Shown here in pieces: positions 1 through 7,675 of a stretch of DNA of 33,518 nt. The notes beneath the pieces were generated by a model that did not search any database, had not been told where the DNA came from, and saw only the letters and a program-made list of their open reading frames with translations. Numbering within the stretch: the stretch's first letter is position 1; each line of letters opens with the position of its first letter. Source of the DNA: Methylobacterium tarhaniae (lineage in GTDB: Bacteria; Pseudomonadota; Alphaproteobacteria; Rhizobiales; Beijerinckiaceae); NCBI RefSeq assembly GCF_001043955.1, contig NZ_LABZ01000282.1, forward strand, positions 1 through 33,518, given 5' to 3'. The translations under genes were made by a program, and so were the position numbers.

Positions 1-63
1 GGCGGTTCTCGGCGGGCCGCCTCCGCTACGTCCGATCATCTCCGCTCAGGGCCGGTTCGTTGA
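1..63 (+). CDS. possible C-terminal end of an upstream gene (partial)
   Basis: Frame 1 is open from the window edge to a TGA at 61-63 and would encode the last 20 residues of a protein. That TGA overlaps the TTG start of miaB (TTGA), the same stop-start arrangement used between other genes in this run, so a translationally coupled upstream gene is plausible. In related genomes the gene before miaB is often a 1-acylglycerol-3-phosphate acyltransferase, but nothing in these few residues identifies it. Confidence 0.3.
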   Translation, partial: GGSRRAASATSDHLRSGPVR

Positions 64-1412
64 AGAAAGCGTTCGTCAAATCCTACGGCTGCCAGATGAA
101 CGTCTACGACGCCTCCCGCATGGTCGACCTGCTCGGCCGCGAAGGCTTCGTCGAGACCGGTGCCGTGGAGGAGGCCGACGTCGTCGTCCTCAACACCTGC
201 CATATCCGCGAGAAGGCGGCGGAGAAGGTCTATTCCGAGCTCGGCCGCCTGCGGGTGCTGAAGGGCGAGCGGGCGGAGGCCGGCCACGACACCAAGGTCG
301 TCGTCGCGGGCTGCGTCGCGCAGGCCGAGGGCCGCGAGATCCTGAACCGTGCCCCCGGCGTCGACGTGGTGGTGGGCCCGCAGAGCTACCACCGCCTGCC
401 GCAGCTGCTGGCCGCCTCGAAGGAGGGCCGGGTCGTCGACACCGAGTTCCCGGTCGAGGACAAGTTCGACCACCTGCCGCTGCGTCGCACCCCGGGCGTC
501 TCCGCCTTCCTCACCGTGCAGGAAGGCTGCGACAAGTTCTGCGCCTTCTGCGTCGTGCCCTATACCCGCGGGGCGGAAGTCTCGCGCTCGGTGGACAAGA
601 TCGTGGCGGAGGCCGAGCGGCTGGCCGCTTCGGGCGCCCGGGAGCTGACGCTGATCGGGCAGAACGTCAACGCCTTCCACGGCGCCGGCCCGGACGGGCG
701 CGACTGGACGCTCGGCGAGCTTCTGCACCGCATCGCGGCGATTCCGGGAATCCTGCGGTTGCGCTACACCACCAGCCACCCGCGCGACATGGACGAGGCG
801 TTGATCGCCGCGCATCGCGACCTGCCGGCCCTGATGCCCTACCTGCACCTGCCGGTGCAGTCCGGCTCGGACCGGATCCTGCACGCGATGAACCGCAAGC
901 ACGACGCCGACACCTATCGCCGGCTGATCGACCGGGTGCGGACCGCCCGGCCCGACATCGCGCTTTCCTCCGACTTCATCGTCGGCTTCCCCGGCGAGAC
1001 CGATGCCGACCATGCCGAGACGATGCGGCTGATCGCGGATGTCGGCTTCGCCAGCGCCTTCTCGTTCAAGTACAGCCCGCGCCCCGGCACCCCGGCGGCG
1101 GAGAGCGCCGACGCCGTGCCGGAGGCGGTGAAGAGCGCCCGGCTCGCCGAGCTGCAGGAACTGCTGGAGCGCCAGCGCCAGGACTTCAACCACGCCACGG
1201 TGGGCAAGACCGTGCCGGTGCTGCTCGAGAAGGCCGGCCGGCATCCGGGCCAGGTCGCCGGCAAGTCGCCCTATCTCCAGGCGGTGCAGATCGACGGCGA
1301 CGTCTCGGCGATCGGCACGGTGATTCCGGTGCGAATCACCCGGGCGGGCTCGAACAGCCTGTTCGGCGAGACGTTGACCGCGACCTCGGCCGCCACGACG
1401 GCCGCCGCGTGA
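60..1412 (+). CDS. miaB: tRNA-2-methylthio-N6-dimethylallyladenosine synthase MiaB
   Basis: Radical-SAM methylthiotransferase that converts i6A37 to ms2i6A37 in tRNAs reading UNN codons; cytosolic. The 450-residue length is normal. The N-terminal UPF0004 domain carries the three auxiliary-cluster cysteines Cys11 (YGCQMN), Cys47 (NTCHIRE) and Cys85 (AGCVAQ). The radical-SAM CxxxCxxC motif is Cys157, Cys161 and Cys164 (EGCDKFCAFC), and a TRAM RNA-binding domain fills roughly residues 375-440. I chose the TTG at 60 because translation from it gives the canonical MKKAFVKSYGCQMN opening, although the frame stays open to the window edge. The stop overlaps a GTG codon just before phoH. First clearly identifiable gene of the miaB-phoH-ybeY-corC-lnt run common in alphaproteobacteria. 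Identity is secure; only the start codon is uncertain. Confidence 0.96.
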   Translation: MKKAFVKSYGCQMNVYDASRMVDLLGREGFVETGAVEEADVVVLNTCHIREKAAEKVYSELGRLRVLKGERAEAGHDTKVVVAGCVAQAEGREILNRAPGVDVVVGPQSYHRLPQLLAASKEGRVVDTEFPVEDKFDHLPLRRTPGVSAFLTVQEGCDKFCAFCVVPYTRGAEVSRSVDKIVAEAERLAASGARELTLIGQNVNAFHGAGPDGRDWTLGELLHRIAAIPGILRLRYTTSHPRDMDEALIAAHRDLPALMPYLHLPVQSGSDRILHAMNRKHDADTYRRLIDRVRTARPDIALSSDFIVGFPGETDADHAETMRLIADVGFASAFSFKYSPRPGTPAAESADAVPEAVKSARLAELQELLERQRQDFNHATVGKTVPVLLEKAGRHPGQVAGKSPYLQAVQIDGDVSAIGTVIPVRITRAGSNSLFGETLTATSAATTAAA

Positions 1413-1423
1413 GGAACGACAGG

Positions 1424-2554
1424 ATGCCGATGGGAGAGGCAGGCGGCCGCGGGCCGAGAGGGCGCGAGCCCGCGCGCGAGCGGGAACTCGCCCCGAGGGC
1501 GGTCGCAGGCCTCAGCGAGGCGGCCGAGATCGCCCTGACCTTCGACGACAACCGCCTGGCGAGCCTGGTCTTCGGCCAGTACGACCAGAACGTCGCCCAT
1601 CTGGAGCGGCGCCTCGGCGTGGTGGCGACGGCGTTGGGCAACCACGTCGTGGTCAAGGGGCCGCCCGACTCGACCGAGCGGGCGCGCCGGGTGCTGGAGC
1701 TGCTCTATGCCCGCGTCCGCGACGGGGGCGGCACGCCGCTGACCCTCGGCGACGTCGACGGGGTGATCCAGGAAAGCTCGCTGCAGGGCAACCTCTTCTC
1801 CGCCGACGAGGCGCCCGCCAATGGCGAGCGGCCCTCCTTCGACCAGATCGCCACGCGCCGCCGCGGCGGCGTGCGGGCCCGCAACGCCGCGCAGGACGCC
1901 TACATCAAGGCCCTGCGCGCCCATGAGCTGGTCTTCGCCGAGGGGCCGGCGGGCACCGGCAAGACCTGGCTCGCCGTCGGCTACGCCGTCTCGCTCCTCG
2001 AGCAGGGCCATGCCGAGCGCCTGATCCTCTCGCGCCCGGCCGTCGAGGCCGGCGAGCGGCTGGGCTTCCTGCCCGGCGACATGCGCGAGAAGGTCGATCC
2101 GTATCTCCGGCCGATCTACGACGCCCTCTACGACTTCATGGAGGCGCGCCACGTCGATCGCGGTCTCCAGACCGGCATGATCGAGATCGCGCCGCTCGCC
2201 TTCATGCGGGGCCGCACGCTCACCAACGCGGTGGTGCTCCTCGACGAGGCGCAGAACACCACCTCGATGCAGATGAAGATGTTCCTGACCCGGCTCGGCG
2301 AGAATTCGCGGATGATCGTCACCGGCGATCCGAGCCAGATCGACCTGCCGCCGGGCCAGAAGTCGGGCCTGGTCGAGGCGGTGCGGATCCTCGACGGGGT
2401 CGAGGGCATCGGCCGTGTCACCTTCCGGGACGTCGACGTGGTCCGCCACGACCTGGTGCGCCGGATCGTCACGGCCTACGAATCCGACGCGCAGGAAAAC
2501 CGCGACGAGCCGCCCCAGCGGCCGACGCCGTCGCGCCGGGGGCCGCTGCCGTGA
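1424..2554 (+). CDS. phoH: PhoH-family P-loop ATPase
   Basis: PhoH/YbeZ-type ATPase, a cytosolic partner of YbeY in RNA maturation and ribosome quality control. With the start used here (376 aa) the Walker A motif GPAGTGKT lies at residues 174-181 and the Walker B DEAQN begins at Asp274. The N-terminal 100 residues resemble the KH-like region of this family, and the C-terminal 20 residues are Arg/Pro-rich and low complexity. I prefer ATG 1424 because AGGA at 1412-1415 is an ideal ribosome-binding site 8 nt upstream. A GTG at 1409 overlapping the miaB stop would add five residues. The 3' end overlaps ybeY by a GTGA, so these two are probably translationally coupled. The name reflects homology to E. 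coli PhoH; a phosphate-starvation role is not implied by the context. Confidence 0.95.
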   Translation: MPMGEAGGRGPRGREPARERELAPRAVAGLSEAAEIALTFDDNRLASLVFGQYDQNVAHLERRLGVVATALGNHVVVKGPPDSTERARRVLELLYARVRDGGGTPLTLGDVDGVIQESSLQGNLFSADEAPANGERPSFDQIATRRRGGVRARNAAQDAYIKALRAHELVFAEGPAGTGKTWLAVGYAVSLLEQGHAERLILSRPAVEAGERLGFLPGDMREKVDPYLRPIYDALYDFMEARHVDRGLQTGMIEIAPLAFMRGRTLTNAVVLLDEAQNTTSMQMKMFLTRLGENSRMIVTGDPSQIDLPPGQKSGLVEAVRILDGVEGIGRVTFRDVDVVRHDLVRRIVTAYESDAQENRDEPPQRPTPSRRGPLP

Positions 2555-3042
2555 GCGAGATCGACGAGAACGAAATCGACGTCGCGGTCGAGGATCCGCG
2601 CTGGGAGGGCGTCGCGCCCGACCTCGAGGCCTTCGTCGCCCGCGCCGTCGAGGCGGCACTCGCCATCGTGCCGCCGGACGGACCGATCGAGATCAGCATC
2701 GTGCTCACCGACGATCCTGCGGTGCAGGAGCTGAACCGCACCTGGCGGGGCAAGGACAAGCCGACCAACGTGCTGTCCTTCCCCAACGAGCAGCCGCATG
2801 GCGGCGGGCCGCGTCTCCTCGGCGACGTGGTTCTTGCGTATGACACACTCCTGCGCGAGAGTGGGGAGCAGTCCAAGCCCCTCGACCACCACCTCGCCCA
2901 TCTCGTGGTTCATGGCACGCTGCACCTCCTCGGTCACGACCACGAGCTCGGCGACGCCGAGGCCGACGCCATGGAGGCGTTGGAGGTCGCGGCCCTGCGG
3001 CGCCTCGGCGTGCCGGACCCGTATGGCGATGCGGCCGGTTGA
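2551..3042 (+). CDS. ybeY: endoribonuclease YbeY (rRNA maturation factor)
   Basis: Single-strand-specific metal-dependent endoribonuclease needed for 16S rRNA 3'-end maturation and 70S quality control. The protein has 163 residues, and the zinc-binding signature HGTLHLLGHDH is seen with ligands His121, His125 and His131, followed by an acidic helix rich in Glu/Asp/Ala. The region around residues 67-75 (NRTWRGKDKPTNVLSFP) is the conserved family motif. The GTG start at 2551 overlaps the phoH TGA, which implies translational coupling of two proteins that act together. The first 15 residues are acidic and variable. The product assignment is firm. Confidence 0.95.
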   Translation: MSEIDENEIDVAVEDPRWEGVAPDLEAFVARAVEAALAIVPPDGPIEISIVLTDDPAVQELNRTWRGKDKPTNVLSFPNEQPHGGGPRLLGDVVLAYDTLLRESGEQSKPLDHHLAHLVVHGTLHLLGHDHELGDAEADAMEALEVAALRRLGVPDPYGDAAG

Positions 3043-3075
3043 ACCGCGGACGCCCTCACCCCAGACGCGAGAGAC

Positions 3076-4116
3076 ATGAGCAACGATCGAAGTCGCAGCG
3101 CCGCCGCGACCGCGCAGGCGATCCCGGAGGACGACAGTCCGGGGCGCGAACCCTGGTATGATCGCCTTCTCAACATCTTCCACCTGAAGGCGCGCGACGC
3201 CCAGCGCGACGGCCTGTCGGACGCCCTCGCCGAGATGCAGAACGGCGCCCACCCGGTCTCCCCGGTCGAGCAGGCCATGCTCAAGAACGTGCTGAGCCTC
3301 CACCGGGTGCGGGTCGACGACGTGATGATCCCCCGGGCCGACGTGGTGGCGGTCTCGATCGACACCGCCCTCGGGGACCTGCTCAAGGTGTTCCGCAGCG
3401 CCGGCCATTCCCGCCTGCCGGTCTACGGCGAGAGCCTCGACGATCCCCGCGGCATGGTCCACATCCGCGACTTCGTCGACTACATGGCGAGCCGGGCCGA
3501 ATCCGGCGGCGACCGCCTGCCCGACCTCGCCGAGGTCGATCTCACGGCGACGCTCGCCACCACCCGCATCCTGCGGCCGGTGCTGTTCGTGCCGCCCTCC
3601 ATGCCGGCGATCGACCTGCTCGCCCGGATGCAGGCGAGCCGCACCCACATGGCCCTCGTCATCGACGAGTATGGCGGCACCGACGGCCTGATCTCGATCG
3701 AGGACCTGATCGAGGTCGTGGTCGGCGACATCGAGGACGAGCACGACGTCGCCGAGACCCACCGCGTCCTCAAGGTCGACGGCGAGAGCGAGATCTTCGT
3801 CGCCGACGCGCGGGCGAGCCTCGACGACGTCGCCGAGGCGACCGGGGTCGACCTCGCCGCGGCGGTGGGGGAGGCGGCCGAGGAGGTCGATACCCTCGGC
3901 GGCCTGATCGTCACCATCGCCGGCCGGGTCCCGGCACGGGGCGAGGTCATCGCCGTGCCGGGCGATTTCGAGGTCGAGGTGCTGGACGCCGATCCGCGGC
4001 GGATCAAGCGCCTGCGCATGCATCGCGGCCTCGCCCGGCTCGAAGGGCCGGAGACACCCCTGGCCCTGCCGCCGCCCGACGGCCAGGCCAGCCTGCGGAC
4101 CGATTCCGCCGCCTGA
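3076..4116 (+). CDS. corC: CBS-pair hemolysin/CorC-type protein
   Basis: A 346-residue soluble protein of the CorC/TlyC type, associated with Mg2+/Co2+ homeostasis. In sequence order there is a basic, variable N-terminus to about residue 40, a helical lead with the family signature VDDVMIPRADVVAV, two CBS domains (roughly residues 80-205, with adenosine-binding-type motifs such as HSRLPVYGES and MALVIDEYGGTDGLIS), and a C-terminal CorC_HlyC domain (about 245-325, with EEVDTLGGLIV). There is no DUF21 membrane domain, so this is the CorC rather than the CNNM/YfjD form. The start ATG follows GAGAGAC. It lies between ybeY and lnt, as in E. coli and most proteobacteria. The hemolysin name is historical; I infer a role in divalent cation handling or envelope stress. 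Confidence 0.9.
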   Translation: MSNDRSRSAAATAQAIPEDDSPGREPWYDRLLNIFHLKARDAQRDGLSDALAEMQNGAHPVSPVEQAMLKNVLSLHRVRVDDVMIPRADVVAVSIDTALGDLLKVFRSAGHSRLPVYGESLDDPRGMVHIRDFVDYMASRAESGGDRLPDLAEVDLTATLATTRILRPVLFVPPSMPAIDLLARMQASRTHMALVIDEYGGTDGLISIEDLIEVVVGDIEDEHDVAETHRVLKVDGESEIFVADARASLDDVAEATGVDLAAAVGEAAEEVDTLGGLIVTIAGRVPARGEVIAVPGDFEVEVLDADPRRIKRLRMHRGLARLEGPETPLALPPPDGQASLRTDSAA

Positions 4117-4161
4117 TTGTTCCCGCGGCGCCCTGCGTGGCGTCGCCACGCGAGTCCGCCC

Positions 4162-5862
4162 ATGCACGACATCGACACCAGCGGGGCGGCGCTCGCCGCC
4201 CCGGCGGCATCCTTCGGCCTCGCGCCGCTCGCCCACCGCATCGCCCTGACCTCCGGCTGGACGAGGCTGGCCCTGGCCTGGCTCGCCGGCGCTTGCGGGG
4301 CCCTGGCGATGCCGCCCTTCGGGATCCTGCCTGCCCTCTGCGCCGCCCTGGTGCCGGCGGTCTGGCTGCTCGACGGGGCGGCGGTCGCCTCCTCGCGTCT
4401 CGGCCGGCGCGCCGGCACGGCGCTCGCCGCCGGGGCGATCGGCTGGGCCTGGGGCTTCGGCTATCTCACGGCCGGCCTGTGGTGGCTCGGCGCCGCCTTC
4501 CTGGTCGAGGCCGATCAGTTCGCCTACCTGATGCCGCTCGGCGTGCTCGGCCTGCCGGCGGCGCTCGGGCTGTTCTACGGTGCGGGCTTCGCCGTCGCCC
4601 GGCTCCTCTGGTCACCGGGCCCGGGCCGGATCGCCGCTCTCGCCTGCGGCCTGGGCGCCGCCGAGTGGCTGCGCGGGCACCTGTTCACCGGCTTTCCCTG
4701 GAACGCCCTCGGGATGGCGCTCGGCCAGAACCTCTGGTTGATGCAGGCCGCCTCGGTCGTCGGCCTCTACGGGCTGACCGTGCTGGCGGTGCTGGCTTGC
4801 GCCGCCCCTGCCACCCTCGCCGATGCGGGGGGAGCGTCGCGGCGGTTCGGGCCGTCCGTCGCCGCTTTCCTCGTCCTCGCCGGCCTCGCGGCCGGCGGAG
4901 CACTGCGGGTACCGGCCGGCCCGGTGCCGGAGGTGCCCGGCGTGCGCCTGCGCCTCGTCCAGGCCAACATCCCGCAGGATGCCCGCTTCAACCCGCGCAA
5001 CCGCGAGGGCATCCTCGAGCGCTATCTGGGCTTGAGCGACAGCGCCACCGCTCCGGACCGGCAGGGCCTGCGGGACGTCACCCACCTGATCTGGCCGGAA
5101 TCCTCGTTCCCGTTCCTGATCCAGCGCGATCCCCAGGCGCTGCGGCGGATCGGTTCGGCGCTGCCGCCCGGCACGCTCCTCGTCACCGGCGCGGCGCGCG
5201 CCGACGAGCCGCTGCCTGGTGAGCGACTGCACTTCTACAACGCGATCCTGATGATCGGGCAGGACGGCTTCGTCGGCGGGCGCTACGACAAGCTCCACCT
5301 CGTGCCCTTCGGCGAATACCTGCCGGGGCCGGTCGACAGCTTGCTGCGCGCGCTCGGCCTCAAGCAGTTCGTCGCGGTGCCGGGAGGCTTCACCGCGGGC
5401 GAGGCGGCGGAGCGGCCCCCTCTCACGGTTCCGGGCCTGCCGCCGGTGGCGCCCTCGATCTGTTACGAGGCGATCTTCCCTGGCGCCGTCGCCTCGCGCC
5501 GGGAGCGTCCCGGCCTCCTCCTCAACGTGACCAATGACGGCTGGTTCGGCGACACGCCCGGCCCCCGCCAGCATTTCGCACAGGCGCGCCTGCGTGCCGT
5601 TGAGGAAGGGATCCCGCTCGTCCGTGCCGCGAATACCGGGATCAGTGCGGTGGTCGATCCTTACGGAAGGGTGACCGGGATGTTGTCGGTCGGCACCGAG
5701 GGGGTCCTCGATCGCAATCTCCCGGAGAACCTTAGGGAAAGGACCGCATACGTACGTTTCGGCGATGTTTTTTTCACCCTCCTGCTTCTAGGGTGCGGCG
5801 TGATGGCCCTTGCGGCGCGCTATCGTCGCGCGCCTCCACCGCCCCGCGGAGCGTCGATGTGA
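4162..5862 (+). CDS. lnt: apolipoprotein N-acyltransferase Lnt
   Basis: Integral inner-membrane enzyme that N-acylates the terminal cysteine of lipoproteins, the last step of lipoprotein maturation. The N-terminal 220 residues form several hydrophobic segments. A nitrilase-like periplasmic domain follows with the Glu-Lys-Cys triad: Glu313 (LIWPESSFPF), Lys377 (GRYDKLHLVPFGEYLP) and Cys434 (SICYEAIFP). A final transmembrane helix lies near the C-terminus (FFTLLLLGCGVMALAA). I chose ATG 4162, giving 566 residues; the frame also opens at TTG 4117, directly after the corC stop, but that adds an Arg/Pro-rich leader not typical of Lnt. The stop overlaps the GTG of the following regulator gene. Confidence 0.95.
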   Translation: MHDIDTSGAALAAPAASFGLAPLAHRIALTSGWTRLALAWLAGACGALAMPPFGILPALCAALVPAVWLLDGAAVASSRLGRRAGTALAAGAIGWAWGFGYLTAGLWWLGAAFLVEADQFAYLMPLGVLGLPAALGLFYGAGFAVARLLWSPGPGRIAALACGLGAAEWLRGHLFTGFPWNALGMALGQNLWLMQAASVVGLYGLTVLAVLACAAPATLADAGGASRRFGPSVAAFLVLAGLAAGGALRVPAGPVPEVPGVRLRLVQANIPQDARFNPRNREGILERYLGLSDSATAPDRQGLRDVTHLIWPESSFPFLIQRDPQALRRIGSALPPGTLLVTGAARADEPLPGERLHFYNAILMIGQDGFVGGRYDKLHLVPFGEYLPGPVDSLLRALGLKQFVAVPGGFTAGEAAERPPLTVPGLPPVAPSICYEAIFPGAVASRRERPGLLLNVTNDGWFGDTPGPRQHFAQARLRAVEEGIPLVRAANTGISAVVDPYGRVTGMLSVGTEGVLDRNLPENLRERTAYVRFGDVFFTLLLLGCGVMALAARYRRAPPPPRGASM

Positions 5863-6284
5863 AGAAGGCACCCGATCCGGTTGATCGTCATGTCGGGCAT
5901 CGTGTGCGCGTCCGCCGCCTTCTCATCGGCATAAGCCAGGAGAAGCTGGGCGATGCGCTCGGCGTGACGTTTCAGCAGATCCAGAAATACGAGAAAGGCA
6001 CCAACCGGATCAGTGCCAGCCGGCTCCGCCAGATCGCCGATATGCTGAACGTGCCGGTGAGCTTCTTCTACGAGGGAGCGCCGCGCCAGGACGGCGCCCG
6101 AAGCGAGGAGGGAGGGGCGGAGCCTGCCTCCGACCACGGCGCCAACGACGTGTTCTGGACCAGCCAGGACCTGCAGCTGGTCCGCGCCTTCCAGCGCATC
6201 ACCGACCATCAGGTGCGCCGGCGCATCATCAGCCTTGTCGAGGCGATCGGCGCAGGCACCGCCCCGTCCGACAAAGCGGAGTGA
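5859..6284 (+). CDS. XRE-family helix-turn-helix transcriptional regulator
   Basis: A 141-residue DNA-binding protein with an N-terminal HTH_3/Cro-C1 domain at about residues 14-70. The recognition region reads SQEKLGDALGVTFQQIQKYEKG, split here by the turn before VTFQQ, and is typical of a family common in Rhizobiales. The C-terminal half, after a Glu/Ala/Asp linker, contains a second conserved helical segment (QLVRAFQRITDHQVRRRIISLVEAIG). I chose GTG 5859 because GGAG at 5848-5851 is 7 nt upstream and the codon overlaps the lnt stop; an upstream GTG at 5793 would give an unrelated 22-residue extension. No ligand-binding domain is visible and the target genes are unknown. Coupling to lnt means its dosage should follow lipoprotein-maturation expression. 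Confidence 0.88.
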   Translation: MKKAPDPVDRHVGHRVRVRRLLIGISQEKLGDALGVTFQQIQKYEKGTNRISASRLRQIADMLNVPVSFFYEGAPRQDGARSEEGGAEPASDHGANDVFWTSQDLQLVRAFQRITDHQVRRRIISLVEAIGAGTAPSDKAE

Positions 6285-6408
6285 CGCTCCCGGAGACCCG
6301 GGGTTGCACGGGATTCCCTGCCCAGGCCGCCGCCACGCCTGTATGACCCTGTCGGAACGCGCGCAGGCGCGATGAATTCGCGTGCGAGCGCGACAGGGAG
6401 GGACGGCC

Positions 6409-7629
6409 TTGCGGACCATCGAACGGGAGCCCGGCGCGGAAACCGCACGGCCGGGGCGGGCACAGGCCGGATTCCATCCAGTCCTGATCGGCCTCGGGCT
6501 GATGCTGGTCGCCTTCAATCTCCGCCCCGCCCTGTCGAGCGTCGGTCCGCTCCTGCCGGGCATCCGGATCGAAACCGGCCTTTCCGGCGCCCTCGCGGGG
6601 GCCCTGGTCACGCTGCCCGTCCTGTGCCTCGGCGTGTTCGGCCGCTTCGCGCCAGTGCTGGTGCGGCGCATCGGCCCGGATGCCGCCGTGCTGGCCGCCC
6701 TGCTGGTGCTGGCCCTCGGCCTCGTCCTGCGCGGCCTTGGCGGATTGCCGCTGCTGTTCCTCGGCTCGGTGGTCGCCGCCGCGGCGATCGGAATCGTCGG
6801 GGTGATCCTGCCCGGCATCGTCAAGCGCGACTTCCCCGATCAGGCCGGGCTGATGACGGGGCTCTACACCGCGCTCCTCTGCCTCGGTGCCGCCGCCGGC
6901 GCCGGCTTCACCGTGCCGGTGCGCCACGTCCTCGGGCTCGGCTGGGCGGGGGCCCTGATGCTGTGGGCGGCGCCCGCCCTCGTGGCCGCGGCCGCCTGGC
7001 TGCCCTTCGTGCGCGCCCGGCCGCTCCCCTCCGCCTCGGCCGCGCACCCGTCCGGCCGGCTTTGGCGCGATCCCCTGGCGTGGCAGGTCACCGCCTTCAT
7101 GGGACTGCAATCGTCGCTCGCCTACATCGTGTTCGGCTGGCTGCCCGCCGCCCTGGTCGACAGAGGTTTCGACGTCGTATCGGCCGGCCTCGTCGCCTCG
7201 GTCTCGGCGCTGGCGCAGGGTCTGCTCGCGCTCCTGGTGCCGACGCTCGCCGCGCGCCGGCCGGATCAGCGCCCCTGGGTGGTGCTGGTGATCGGCCTGC
7301 CGCTCGTCGGCTTCACCGGGCTGCTGGTCGGGCCGCTGGCGCTCGCCTGGGGCTTCGCGCTGCTCCTCGGCCTCGGGCTCGGCGGCTGCTTCGGCCTCGC
7401 CCTGACGCTGATCGTGCTGCGGGCCGGCGATCCCCGCGCCGCCGCCGAGCTCTCCGCCATGGCCCAGGGCGTCGGCTATTGCGGCGCGGCCCTCGGGCCG
7501 TTCCTGGTCGGCATCGTGCACGATCTCAGCGGCGGATGGGGCCTGCCGGCGCTGCTCTATGCCGGGTTGTGCCTCGCGGCGGGGAGCTTCGGCCTGCTCG
7601 CCGCGCGGGACCGGACCGTGCGGATCTGA
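6409..7629 (+). CDS. MFS transporter, CynX/NimT type
   Basis: A 406-residue major facilitator with about twelve hydrophobic segments. The opening LIGLGLMLVAFNLRPALSS is the hallmark of the CynX/NimT subfamily (cyanate or 2-nitroimidazole transporter-like). The TTG start at 6409 follows a strong AGGGAGGGA Shine-Dalgarno at 6395-6403, so I prefer it over the GTG at 6382, which would put that sequence inside the gene. It stands alone between the XRE gene and a convergent transglycosylase. No substrate can be assigned: no cyanase or other cyanate gene is nearby. Members of this subfamily export or import small organic anions and drugs. Family assignment is confident, function is not. Confidence 0.88.
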   Translation: MRTIEREPGAETARPGRAQAGFHPVLIGLGLMLVAFNLRPALSSVGPLLPGIRIETGLSGALAGALVTLPVLCLGVFGRFAPVLVRRIGPDAAVLAALLVLALGLVLRGLGGLPLLFLGSVVAAAAIGIVGVILPGIVKRDFPDQAGLMTGLYTALLCLGAAAGAGFTVPVRHVLGLGWAGALMLWAAPALVAAAAWLPFVRARPLPSASAAHPSGRLWRDPLAWQVTAFMGLQSSLAYIVFGWLPAALVDRGFDVVSAGLVASVSALAQGLLALLVPTLAARRPDQRPWVVLVIGLPLVGFTGLLVGPLALAWGFALLLGLGLGGCFGLALTLIVLRAGDPRAAAELSAMAQGVGYCGAALGPFLVGIVHDLSGGWGLPALLYAGLCLAAGSFGLLAARDRTVRI

Positions 7630-7635
7630 TCGTCC

Positions 7636-7667
7636 CGCGCCCCCGCCTCGGTCCGGCCGGGGGCGCG
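7636..7667. terminator. GC-rich hairpin between convergent genes
   Basis: A perfect 9-bp inverted repeat, CGCGCCCCC (7636-7644) and GGGGGCGCG (7659-7667), with a 14-nt loop. It lies just after the MFS stop (7629) and just before the stop of the minus-strand transglycosylase (7676). There is no U-tract on either side, so it may be a bidirectional, Rho-assisted terminator or an RNA 3'-end stabiliser. Confidence 0.5.
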
Positions 7668-7675
7668 TGATCGCG

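Noticed and set aside
6285..6408. Possible SAM riboswitch or other leader element before the MFS gene
   Set aside because: No conserved core or pairing pattern could be recognised; only a good ribosome-binding site is visible.
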